Below, one piece after another: positions 8,364 through 16,573 of a DNA stretch of 64,000 nucleotides. This DNA comes from Jidongwangia harbinensis (GTDB taxonomy: Bacteria > Actinomycetota > Actinomycetes > Mycobacteriales > Micromonosporaceae). The notes below the pieces were generated by a model. It worked only from the letters and a program-made list of their open reading frames with translations. It was not told the DNA's origin and searched no databases. Numbering within the stretch: position 1 is the stretch's first letter; each line of letters opens with the position of its first letter. The stretch spans positions 1 through 64,000 of the forward strand of contig NZ_JAIWNC010000039.1 in the NCBI RefSeq assembly GCF_020216025.1. Direction: 5' to 3'. The position numbers were made by a program, and so were the translations under genes.

Positions 8364-9896
8364 ATGACCCGGGTACGACTGACCGCGGCGCTGGCGGCGC
8401 TGCTGCTCGTGGCGACGGCGGCCCCGGCCGCCGCCGCACCACCGGCCGAACGCGCCGCCGCGCAGACCCTGACCTGGACCGCCGACGACGACATCACCCG
8501 CTACAAGACGGCACCGGCGCAGGCCGTGGCCGGCGAGACCACGATCGTCTTCGAGAACAGCGCGGCCACCGGCAACACCACCGGGATGCCGCACACGCTC
8601 ACCTTCGACACCAGCACCGACGGCTACAACCACGACGTCAACCTCAACATCCTGGCCAACCCGTTCGACGCGAACAACGGCCGGCACACCGCGACGGTGC
8701 GGCTCACCCCCGGTCGGTACCGCTACTTCTGCGCCATCCCGGGCCACCTCTCGATGGTCGGCGAGTTCGTCGTCACCGAGGGCGGCGGTGAACCGGACAC
8801 CACCGCACCGACCGTGTCCGCGCAGGTGTCCGGCACCCGGAACACCGACGGCCACTACGTCGGCAGCGCGACCGTGGCGGTCACCGCCACGGACGCCGGC
8901 TCCGGCGTCAGGACGGTGGAGTACGAGCTGGACGACACCGGGTTCCGGCCGTACACCGCGCCGGTGCCGGTCACCGCGATCGGCGACCACGCGGTGCAGT
9001 TCCGGGCCACCGACAACGCGGGCAACACCTCCGAGGTCGGGTCGGTGTCGTTCCGGGTGGTCGAGCCGGAGCCGGCCGAGGACACCACCCCGCCGACGGT
9101 GACCGCGCAGATCACCGGGGCGCGGGACGGTGCCGGCAACTACGTCGGTACGGCCACCGCGACGCTCACCGCCACCGACGCCGGATCCGGGGTCAGGTCG
9201 GTGGAGTACTCGCTGGACGGCGGGGCGTACACGGCGTACACGGCGCCGCTCGTGGTCGACGCGGTCGGCGCGCACATGCTGCACTACCGGGCCACCGACG
9301 TGGCCGGCAACGTGTCCGCCGAGCAGATGGCGCACTTCACCGTCGTGGCGCCGCCGCAACCGGACACCACGCCACCCACGGCGACCGCGACGGTCGGCGG
9401 GGAGCGCGACGGCGACGGCAACTACGTGGGCGCGGCCACCGTCACCGTCACGGCGACCGACACGGAGTCCGCGGTCGCCTCGATCGAGTACGCGCTCGAC
9501 GCCGGCGGGTGGACCCGGTACACGGCACCGGTGGCGGTCCGCAGCACCGAGGCGCACACCGTGCGGTACCGCGCCACGGACGCGGCCGGCAACACGGCGG
9601 CCGAGCAGTCGGTGACGTTCACCGTGGTCGGGTCCGGGGCGGACACCTGTCCCGGCTCCGACACCCGGAGCACCGTGATCATCGGGGCCGACGACACCGG
9701 CGTACCCAATTCCGACACCGGCAACGGCTGCACGGTCAACGACCTGATCGCCGAGCACGGCGACTACGCCGACCACGCCACGTTCGTCCGGCACGTCGAG
9801 GCGGTCACCGCCGAACTCGTCACCGGCGGCACGCTCACCAAGCGGCAGCGGGGCGCGATCGTCCGGGCCGCCGCCCGATCCACCGTCGGCTCATGA
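8364..9896 (+). CDS. Secreted cupredoxin with three Ig-like repeats
   Basis: This 510-aa exported protein starts with a signal peptide (1-25) and a plastocyanin/azurin-like domain. The type-1 copper ligands are visible as His77 (MPHTLTF), Cys123, His128 and Met131 (FCAIPGHLSM). Three repeats of about 90 residues follow (DTTPPTVTA...GSGVRSVEYSLDGG...YRATDVAGN), of the OmpL47/Big-like type that acts as a spacer at the cell surface. The last 80 residues (428-510) repeat the Cys-containing module of the upstream dehydrogenase. Position after the PQQ-type dehydrogenase suggests that it accepts its electrons; this is inference. Start ATG 8364 follows GGGAGAGGA. Confidence 0.87.
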   Translation: MTRVRLTAALAALLLVATAAPAAAAPPAERAAAQTLTWTADDDITRYKTAPAQAVAGETTIVFENSAATGNTTGMPHTLTFDTSTDGYNHDVNLNILANPFDANNGRHTATVRLTPGRYRYFCAIPGHLSMVGEFVVTEGGGEPDTTAPTVSAQVSGTRNTDGHYVGSATVAVTATDAGSGVRTVEYELDDTGFRPYTAPVPVTAIGDHAVQFRATDNAGNTSEVGSVSFRVVEPEPAEDTTPPTVTAQITGARDGAGNYVGTATATLTATDAGSGVRSVEYSLDGGAYTAYTAPLVVDAVGAHMLHYRATDVAGNVSAEQMAHFTVVAPPQPDTTPPTATATVGGERDGDGNYVGAATVTVTATDTESAVASIEYALDAGGWTRYTAPVAVRSTEAHTVRYRATDAAGNTAAEQSVTFTVVGSGADTCPGSDTRSTVIIGADDTGVPNSDTGNGCTVNDLIAEHGDYADHATFVRHVEAVTAELVTGGTLTKRQRGAIVRAAARSTVGS

Positions 9897-9940
9897 CCTC
9901 GTTCCACCGCCCCACCGCCGCCCGACAAGGGAGAATCGTG

Positions 9941-10930
9941 ATGCCCATACGAACCGTCACCACGTTGGCCACCGTGACCGCCGCCGTCACCGTCGGGGTC
10001 CTGGCGGTCGCACCCGCCGCCAACGCGGGCCTCGTCACCCACTGCATCGGCACGGGCGGGGCGGTGACCGTACCCAATGATCTGTATGTGCCGGCCGGCG
10101 AATCCTGCGCCCTCACCGGGACCACCGTCACCGGCAATGTCAGCGTCGCCGCCGGTGGCAATCTGGTGATCACCGGCGGGCACCTGGCCGGCGAGATCAA
10201 GGTCGCCGGGGACAGCTACCTGGACGCCAGCAACACCGTGATCGGCGGCCCGGTGGTGCTGGCCGCCGGCGGCTACGGCGTCTTCCTGAAGGACGCGCAG
10301 AGCGGCGCCGTGACGGTCAAGCCCAAGGGCACCAGCACGGTGGACAGCTTCCTGTTCGTGGAGGGCACGACGATCGGCGGCAACGTCACGGCCGGCGCCG
10401 GGGAGGTACGCCTGGACCGGACCACCGAGGTGGAAGGCAACGTCAACACCACCGGTACCTACTACACCGACGTGCACGACTCGTTCGTCGACGGCACGCT
10501 GTCGGTGCTCAACAGCGCGACCGGCAGCGTGGTGTGCGGCAGTTCGGTCCGCGGCCGGGCCACGTTCGCCGGCAACCTCGGCGGCGTCCAGCTGGGACCG
10601 AACGGCTCGCTCGACGGCTGCGCGTCCGGCGGCTTCTGGGGCCGGGACGTCAGCGTCACCAGCACCACCGGCGGGGTGACCGTCGACGACAACATCATCG
10701 ACGGGAAGCTGACCGCGACCGGCAACACCCCGGTCGCGCAGATCGCCGCGAACAACCGGATTCGCGGCGGCGTCGTCGGTGACCCGCCGGCGGCCGCGGC
10801 GGCGGCTCGCTCCGCCCGCGCCGCGACCGGTGCGGTCGAGGGCCGGGACGACGCCGGCGATCAGCGGGCCACCGCCCGCCGGTCGTCCGCCGTCCAGGAG
10901 GCGACCGCGGCCGGTGCCGCCGACCTGTAG
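9941..10930 (+). CDS. Secreted beta-helix/bactofilin-like repeat protein
   Basis: A 329-aa protein with a signal peptide (cleavage near APAANA-G) and a body of short repeating strands (GNVSVAAGGNLVITGGHLAGEIKVAGDSYLDAS and similar). These predict a right-handed beta-solenoid like polymer-forming or bactofilin-type proteins. Two Cys lie near the N-terminus (CIGTG, SCALTG) and two later (VVCGSS, LDGCAS), suggesting disulfides. The last 40 residues are Ala/Arg-rich and probably unstructured. No enzymatic motif is seen. It is the last gene of the copper/PQQ run, 44 bp after the cupredoxin, with AAGGGAG before the ATG. Confidence 0.75.
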   Translation: MPIRTVTTLATVTAAVTVGVLAVAPAANAGLVTHCIGTGGAVTVPNDLYVPAGESCALTGTTVTGNVSVAAGGNLVITGGHLAGEIKVAGDSYLDASNTVIGGPVVLAAGGYGVFLKDAQSGAVTVKPKGTSTVDSFLFVEGTTIGGNVTAGAGEVRLDRTTEVEGNVNTTGTYYTDVHDSFVDGTLSVLNSATGSVVCGSSVRGRATFAGNLGGVQLGPNGSLDGCASGGFWGRDVSVTSTTGGVTVDDNIIDGKLTATGNTPVAQIAANNRIRGGVVGDPPAAAAAARSARAATGAVEGRDDAGDQRATARRSSAVQEATAAGAADL

Positions 10931-10947
10931 GACGGCACCGGAAGCGC

Positions 10948-10993
10948 GCAGGCTCCCGGCCAGGGACAGTGGGGTCCCTGGCCGGGAGCCTGC
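10948..10993 (+). terminator. Strong hairpin terminator
   Basis: A perfect 19-bp inverted repeat encloses an 8-base loop 17 bp after the beta-helix gene. No T-run follows, as is common in actinobacteria. It separates the copper cluster from the next regulator. Confidence 0.8.
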
Positions 10994-11079
10994 CCGTTGG
11001 GGCCGACCTGGGGTGATGGTCTTGACGCCCGGCGAAGACCGTCAGAAACAATGCGGCCCGGGGCGGGGGTGGTGGCACG

Positions 11080-12036
11080 ATGTGGGACGAACTCGGGCTG
11101 ACCGAGACGGAGGAACGGGTCTACCGAGCGGTGCTGGCGAACGGGTCCGGCACGGTGGCGGATCTGGCCGGACGGCTCGGCGGCGAGGTGGAGCCGGCGC
11201 TGGTGGCGTTGCAGGAGAAGGGCCTGGTGCAGCGGGACGGCGACGGTGCCCGGGCGGCGCCGCCCGACCTGGCGATCGACTCGCTGCTGCTGTCCCGGAT
11301 GCACCGGCTGCAGGAGGCGCGGATCGAGCTGCGCGACTGGGCCACCCGCCAGCAGGCCACCGGCGCGGTGGACCAGGGCGTGCACATGGCGGTCGGCGCG
11401 GCCGCGATCACCCAGACGTTCGACCAGTTCCTGCGCGCGGCCCGCGAGGAGGTGCTGGGTTTCGACCGGCCGCCGTACACGACGGCGAAGTACGAGAACC
11501 CGGCGGAACTGGAACTGCTCGGCCGCGGCGTGCGGTTCCGGGTGGTGTACGACCGGCGGGCCCTGGAACGTCCGGACGCGTCCGCGGTGATCGGCCGGTT
11601 CGTCGCGGCCGGCGAGGAGGCCCGGGCGGCGCTGGACGTACCCGGCAAGCTGGCGGTGGCCGACCGGCGGGCCGCGCTGTTGTACTTCCCGGGACGCAAC
11701 GCCGACGCCGAACCGTGGGCGCTGGTGGTTCGCGGGCCGGCCTGGGTGGAGGTGCTGGTGGCGCTGTTCACCGAGGTGTGGGAACGGGCCAGCCCGCTGC
11801 GGCTGGCCCCGGCCACGGACACGCTGGCCGATCTGGACCGGTGGACCATGCCCACCGCGACCGACCGGCGGATGCTGTCCCTGCTGATGACCGGCCTCCC
11901 GGACAAGGCGGTGGCGTCCCAGCTGGGCATGTCACTACGGACCGTGCAGCGCCGGCTGCGGCAGCTGATGGACATCACCGGCAGCGCGACGCGGATGCAG
12001 CTGGGCTGGTTCGTCGCGCGCAACGACTGGTTGTGA
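11080..12036 (+). CDS. LuxR-family regulator with TrmB-like N-terminal helix-turn-helix
   Basis: A 318-aa regulator. Residues 1-55 form a TrmB-like winged helix (LGLTETEERVYRAVLANGSGTVADLAGRLG). The middle is an unassigned effector domain, and the C-terminus is a LuxR-type helix-turn-helix (MTGLPDKAVASQLGMSLRTVQRRLRQLMDITG). Such double-HTH proteins are frequent in actinomycetes and act as one-component regulators; the ligand is unknown. There is no receiver domain, so phosphorylation control is not expected. It converges on the subtilase gene, with which it shares a hairpin at 12037-12070. Start ATG 11080 is preceded by a G-rich stretch. Confidence 0.85.
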   Translation: MWDELGLTETEERVYRAVLANGSGTVADLAGRLGGEVEPALVALQEKGLVQRDGDGARAAPPDLAIDSLLLSRMHRLQEARIELRDWATRQQATGAVDQGVHMAVGAAAITQTFDQFLRAAREEVLGFDRPPYTTAKYENPAELELLGRGVRFRVVYDRRALERPDASAVIGRFVAAGEEARAALDVPGKLAVADRRAALLYFPGRNADAEPWALVVRGPAWVEVLVALFTEVWERASPLRLAPATDTLADLDRWTMPTATDRRMLSLLMTGLPDKAVASQLGMSLRTVQRRLRQLMDITGSATRMQLGWFVARNDWL

Positions 12037-12070
12037 CCCGCGGGCCCGGATGGCGGTCCGGGCCCGCGGG
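12037..12070. terminator. Bidirectional hairpin between convergent genes
   Basis: A perfect 14-bp inverted repeat with a 6-base loop begins immediately after the LuxR stop and ends 5 bp before the subtilase stop. It probably terminates both transcripts. Confidence 0.75.
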
Positions 12071-12075
12071 ACCCC

Positions 12076-15000
12076 TCAGGTGACCGTGAGGGTGACGGTC
12101 ACCGGCACCGCCGGCGCTTTCGCGCCGTTGCTGACCAGCAGGACGTTCATGGTGTACGTCCGTCCCGCCTGCAGTCCCGTGGTGTGCACGGTCAGGGTCA
12201 GCGCGCCGTCCGCGCCGGCGGCCAGTTCCCCGGTGGGGTTACCGACCGACAGCCACGGCACATCCCGGTACTTCGTCGTGCCGGCCTCCACGTGGTAGAC
12301 GACCGCCCGGTACGCGGGGAACCGGTAGCTGCCCACCACCCACAGGTTGCCGTCGTCGTCGAGGTGCAGCCCGGCGCCGCTGTTGTAGGACGGATCCGGG
12401 TCCGGCAGGGACCCCTGGACGGCGCAGGTGTCCGGGTCGAGCGCATAGATCTGCCCGTCGGTCTGCTCCATCGCCCACAGCGTGTTCGTCTTCTCGTTGA
12501 GCGCCATGCCGGCGATGTACGGCTCCGGCGGCGTGCAGCCGCCCAGCACCGCACCCGGTTCGGGGTGGGACAGTCCGGCGAGCCGCTGGATCTGGTCGCC
12601 GCCGGAGATCAGGAACGTGTCGTCGGCGGCCCGGTAGGTGAGCCCGTAGTGCGGGTTCTCCAGGCCCGGCGTCGGGATGGAGTGCTTGATCTCGTGGGTG
12701 TCCGGGTCGAAGCAGAGGATCGGCAGGTCGCCGTTCAGCGAGATGGTGGCCCCGCAGTACAGGTCCCGTTCCTTCAGATAGGTGATGTCGGAGAGGAACC
12801 TCCCGTCCGCCGCCACCCGGGACAGGCCGCGGGACCTGCCCTTGGTGTCGAAGCGCTGCACCTGGCCCCAGAAGTAGCTGTCGGTGACCAGCAGCTCGTT
12901 GTTGCGGTAGCCGACGCCGTACGTCTTCGGCATGTCCCCGGACCGGAACGAGCTCAGCACCCGTCCCGGCGTGGCGGCCGGTGGAACCGCCTCGTCCAGC
13001 TCCCGGACCTCCCAGGTGGCCGACGCGGTGCCGGTGTTGGCGATCGGTACCGAGACGGTTCGGGACTGGCCGGCCGGCACGGTCAGTGCCACCCGCGGAT
13101 CGGCGGTCAGCCGACCGGTACGCAGCGCCAGGTTCCGGACGGTGACCGCGGATTCGGCCACCGTGGCCGGTTCCGACGCCTCGGTGTAGGACGCCGCCGC
13201 CGCGGCCGTCTGAACCGTGGCCGCCGGCGCCTCGACCTGGTAGCGGCCGGCGGAGTCGGTGACCGTGCTGACCGGCACGCCCCCGGGATCGGCCGGGCCG
13301 GTCACCCGGACCGTGGCGCCGATCACCGGTGTGCCGTCGTTGGCGTCGGTGACCGTGCCGCGGAGCACGCCGGCGTTCGCCACGTGGAACGTGAACGGCC
13401 GGTCCGGGCCGAGCACCGCCTGGTTGTGCGAGATCTGCAGGCTGCTGCCGGTGAATCCGGGCGGGCCCTGGATGCCGACCGTGGCACCGGCGCCCGACGC
13501 CGGGCCGGCGCCGGACGAGAGGTGCTCGACCCGGATCGCGCCGCCCTCGGAGAGCACGGCCTGGAACTCCACCCGGACGCCCGGCTTCGCCTTGAGCTTC
13601 GCGCCGGACCAGGTCACCCAGAAGGTACGGTTCGGCTCGGCGCCGGCGGTGCGGGTGCGCACCGTGGACGACTCGTCCAGGATCAGGTCGTCCCAGAACG
13701 CGAACACCGCGGGGGCGGTGACGGCGGCCGCGGGCAGCGCGGTGTTGTCCCCGCCGCCGGCCGCGTCCGGCTTACCGAAGGCCAGGTAGCCGTTGCTGTG
13801 CACGGTCGCCGACGAGTACGTCTCGCCGTAGAACGTCAGCGGGAACGGCAGCGCGACCTCGGCGGTGGCCTCGTCGCCGGTCAGCTTGAGCGCGCGGCCG
13901 GAGTTGTTCCGCTTCGGCGCCGCGACGCCGGCCACGTACCCGTGGGCGTCGGTCTTGGCGGCGAGGGCGACGTCGACCTTCTCGTCGCCGTCCACGGAGA
14001 CCGGCACGGTGGCCGGGGTGAGCCACCCGCCGACGTCGACGGCCAGGTCGAAGTCGCCCTCCGGCAGCGCGGCCTTGAACCGGCCGCCGGGCCCGGTGGT
14101 GAACGTCTGCTCCGGGTAGCCGGCCACGCTCACCGCGGCCTTGGCGACCGGCTCGCCGGCCGGGTCGGTCACCGTGCCGGACACCACGTGCCACGGGACG
14201 TGCTCGTCCAGGTCGACGGTCACGTTCGCAGCCCCGGTGGCGGGCACCGTGACCGTGCTGGTGTGGGTCTGCATACCGAAGTAGCTGACCCGCAGTGTGT
14301 AGTCGCCGGCCGGCACCCGGCCCAGTTGCACGGTGCCGGCGGCGTCGGTCCGCCCGGAGCGGGTGACCTGCGACGAGGTGAGCGTGACCCGGGTGTCCGG
14401 CAGCTTCGCCGCGGTCCGGGTGGCGGTGACGGTCACGCCGCCGAGTGCCGCCGTCGACCCCTTGGTGACCAGCGCGTACGCGTCGAGGATGCCCTCGCCG
14501 TACACGTTGTTGTCGGCCGCGGTCCCGCCACACTGCAGGTCCTCGACGTCTCGCGCGGTGGCGTCCAGCAGTTCGCGGGTGGTGGCCACGTCCCGGCGCA
14601 GGTTCGGCACCGCCGACCAGAGCAGCGCGACCGCCGCGGTGACGTGTGGCGCGGCCATGGAAGTGCCACTCATCGTCGCGTACCCGCTGCCCGGCACGCT
14701 GGACCTGGTGTCGACGCCCGGTGCGGCGATGTCCGGGCGGATCGAGCCGTCGGAGGCGGTGCCGCGGCTGGAGAAGTCGGCCGCCTTGCCGTCGGCGCCG
14801 ACCGCGCCGACCGCGTAGGCCAGCGGGTGGGTTGCCGGGTAGCCGGCGGTGTCGCAGCCGCTCAGGCCGTCGTTGCCGTTCGAGAAGACCGGGAAGATGC
14901 CGGCCGCCACCCATGCCTCGACGATCTCGTCGTAGAGGTGGTCCCGGGTGCCCCAGGAGTTGTTGATGACGTCGGGCGACAGTTCCGGCTTCGGGTTGGC

Positions 15001-15921
15001 GCCGGTCCGGTCGGTCGGCGCGAGCATCCACTGTCCGGCGGCGAGCAGCGCCTCGTCGCTGCAGTACTGGGTCTCGCAACCCTTCGCCGCGATCCACTTG
15101 GCGCCCGGAGCCACGCCGAACGTCGCGCCCCGGCCGTCGTCGCCGACCATGGTGCCGACGGTGTGCGTGCCGTGGCCCATGTTGTCGCAGGCACCGCTGG
15201 TCGGCCCGCCGCAGACGCCGGCCGGGTCGTACCAGTTGTAGTCGTGGTCGACCGTGCCGTCCGGCCGGGTGCCGCGGTACTTCCGGAACAGGGCCGGGTG
15301 GTCGAACTGGACGCCCGTGTCGATGCTGCCGATCACCACGCCCTCGCCGCGGACGCCGTACTCGGAGCGGACCTTGTCCGCGCCGATCTGGGCCAGGTCG
15401 GGGAACACGGGCAGCGCCGCACCCTGGGTCGTGGTCGGTGCGAGCGGGGTGGCGGACACCGGTTCGATGGCGGCCACGTCGGACCGGCCGGCCAGTTCGG
15501 TGATCAGGCCGCGATCGCCGGACACCCGGATCACGTTGGCGATCCAGAACGGCGTGAAGTCGGCCTTGCGCTCCCGCAACAGCGACCGGAGCCCGTGCTG
15601 GGTACGGTCGGCGTGCCGCACCTTCGCCCGGTACACCGCGGTGGTGCGGGCGACCCGGCCGGCGCGCACGGAGGAACCGCCGGCGGACCGCTCGGCCGAG
15701 TCCAGCGCGGCGTCGTCGAGGTCGGCCTTCCCGGTCAGCCGGACGAAGAACTCGGCCGGTGCGGTGCCCGCGGTGGCCCGCAGGACGCTCTCGTCCACCT
15801 TCGACAGCGGATCCGGCTTGGCCGGGTCCGGCGCCGCCACCGCGGCGGCGTTCGGGAACGCCGCCACCGCGACCAGTATCCCGGCGAGCCCGGCCGCCCA
15901 TCGGCGCCTTGACGTTCTCAT
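12076..15921 (-). CDS. Large secreted S8 subtilisin-like protease
   Basis: A 1281-aa exported peptidase. After the signal peptide and an inhibitor-I9-like propeptide (about 30-150), the S8 domain holds Asp201 (SIDTGVQFDHP), His250 (MGHGTHTVGT), the oxyanion Asn in FSNGNDG and Ser421 (SGTSMAAPH). Several carboxypeptidase-regulatory-like beta domains follow (about 490-640 and 850-920). A C-terminal region (about 985-1190) resembles a beta-propeller (GLTYRAADDTFLISGGDQIQRL, YIAGMALNEKTNTLWAMEQ), and the protein ends in a Pro/Val-rich beta domain. The plan resembles bacillopeptidase F-like enzymes. GGAGGGGA precedes ATG 15921. It is transcribed alone; substrate is unknown. Confidence 0.92.
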   Translation of the reverse strand: MRTSRRRWAAGLAGILVAVAAFPNAAAVAAPDPAKPDPLSKVDESVLRATAGTAPAEFFVRLTGKADLDDAALDSAERSAGGSSVRAGRVARTTAVYRAKVRHADRTQHGLRSLLRERKADFTPFWIANVIRVSGDRGLITELAGRSDVAAIEPVSATPLAPTTTQGAALPVFPDLAQIGADKVRSEYGVRGEGVVIGSIDTGVQFDHPALFRKYRGTRPDGTVDHDYNWYDPAGVCGGPTSGACDNMGHGTHTVGTMVGDDGRGATFGVAPGAKWIAAKGCETQYCSDEALLAAGQWMLAPTDRTGANPKPELSPDVINNSWGTRDHLYDEIVEAWVAAGIFPVFSNGNDGLSGCDTAGYPATHPLAYAVGAVGADGKAADFSSRGTASDGSIRPDIAAPGVDTRSSVPGSGYATMSGTSMAAPHVTAAVALLWSAVPNLRRDVATTRELLDATARDVEDLQCGGTAADNNVYGEGILDAYALVTKGSTAALGGVTVTATRTAAKLPDTRVTLTSSQVTRSGRTDAAGTVQLGRVPAGDYTLRVSYFGMQTHTSTVTVPATGAANVTVDLDEHVPWHVVSGTVTDPAGEPVAKAAVSVAGYPEQTFTTGPGGRFKAALPEGDFDLAVDVGGWLTPATVPVSVDGDEKVDVALAAKTDAHGYVAGVAAPKRNNSGRALKLTGDEATAEVALPFPLTFYGETYSSATVHSNGYLAFGKPDAAGGGDNTALPAAAVTAPAVFAFWDDLILDESSTVRTRTAGAEPNRTFWVTWSGAKLKAKPGVRVEFQAVLSEGGAIRVEHLSSGAGPASGAGATVGIQGPPGFTGSSLQISHNQAVLGPDRPFTFHVANAGVLRGTVTDANDGTPVIGATVRVTGPADPGGVPVSTVTDSAGRYQVEAPAATVQTAAAAASYTEASEPATVAESAVTVRNLALRTGRLTADPRVALTVPAGQSRTVSVPIANTGTASATWEVRELDEAVPPAATPGRVLSSFRSGDMPKTYGVGYRNNELLVTDSYFWGQVQRFDTKGRSRGLSRVAADGRFLSDITYLKERDLYCGATISLNGDLPILCFDPDTHEIKHSIPTPGLENPHYGLTYRAADDTFLISGGDQIQRLAGLSHPEPGAVLGGCTPPEPYIAGMALNEKTNTLWAMEQTDGQIYALDPDTCAVQGSLPDPDPSYNSGAGLHLDDDGNLWVVGSYRFPAYRAVVYHVEAGTTKYRDVPWLSVGNPTGELAAGADGALTLTVHTTGLQAGRTYTMNVLLVSNGAKAPAVPVTVTLTVT

Positions 15922-16126
15922 GTAGCGATCTCCCCTCCGTGCCGCGCCGAGGTCCGGGCGCGCACCGCGGTCGAGTCTGGACCGGCCGGAGGCGGTTGGG
16001 CCGGGTTGCCCGCTGGCGGATCACTGCCATGACGCGATGCCGCCACGGGTTTGTTTTGGATCGATGTCTGGCAGGTGACGGACAGGGCCCACACTGCGCT
16101 GTGTTTCGTCGTGTTAACGTCTCGTG

Positions 16127-16552
16127 ATGGCTTCCGGATCGACGTTTGTGATGGCCGGGCCGGACCTCTCGGCCGACGATCTCCGAGCGCTGCGGCGTTG
16201 GATGATCGACACGGGTGACCTGCGTGGACCGTTCGATCTGCGGCAGGCCGATCCGCGACCGGGTGAGCTGGGTTCGCTGACCGACGCGCTGGTGGTGGCG
16301 GCCGGCTCCGGTGGTGCGGTCACCGCGCTGGCCGGGGTGCTGATCTCCTGGCTGCGGCACCGGACCACCGACCTCACGATCAAGGTGACCCGTCCGGACG
16401 GCAGCTCGCTGGAGGTGAGCGGCAGCCGGGTGCGCGGCCTGGACGCCCCGGCGCTCGGCGCCGAGATCGAGCGGCTGGCCGGCCAACTCGCGGCCGCGGC
16501 GCCCCCGGCGGTGGAAGCCGGCGAGAAGGGGACGACCGACGCCCGCGCCTGA
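16127..16552 (+). CDS. Effector-associated constant component 1 (EACC1)-like protein
   Basis: A 141-aa protein matching the EACC1 pattern: an N-terminal LSADDLRALRRWMIDTGDLRG, then PGELGSLTDALVVAAGSGGAVTALAGVLISWLRHR (one hydrophobic helix), then a beta segment TDLTIKVTRPDGSSLEVSG and the terminal LGAEIERLAGQL. EACC1 proteins were described by Aravind and colleagues as the invariant partner in actinobacterial effector systems with caspases or other effectors. Here a caspase-like gene follows 21 bp downstream. The start could be GTG 16124 or ATG 16127. No ribosome site is visible and a TTAACG -10-like element lies about 10 bp upstream, so the mRNA may be leaderless. Confidence 0.78.
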   Translation: MASGSTFVMAGPDLSADDLRALRRWMIDTGDLRGPFDLRQADPRPGELGSLTDALVVAAGSGGAVTALAGVLISWLRHRTTDLTIKVTRPDGSSLEVSGSRVRGLDAPALGAEIERLAGQLAAAAPPAVEAGEKGTTDARA

Positions 16553-16573
16553 GCGCGGGAGGGGAGCGCGGGG

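Noticed and set aside
12184..15912. 1242-codon plus-strand frame over the subtilase
   Set aside because: Composition is that of a shadow frame, and the minus strand holds the full catalytic triad.
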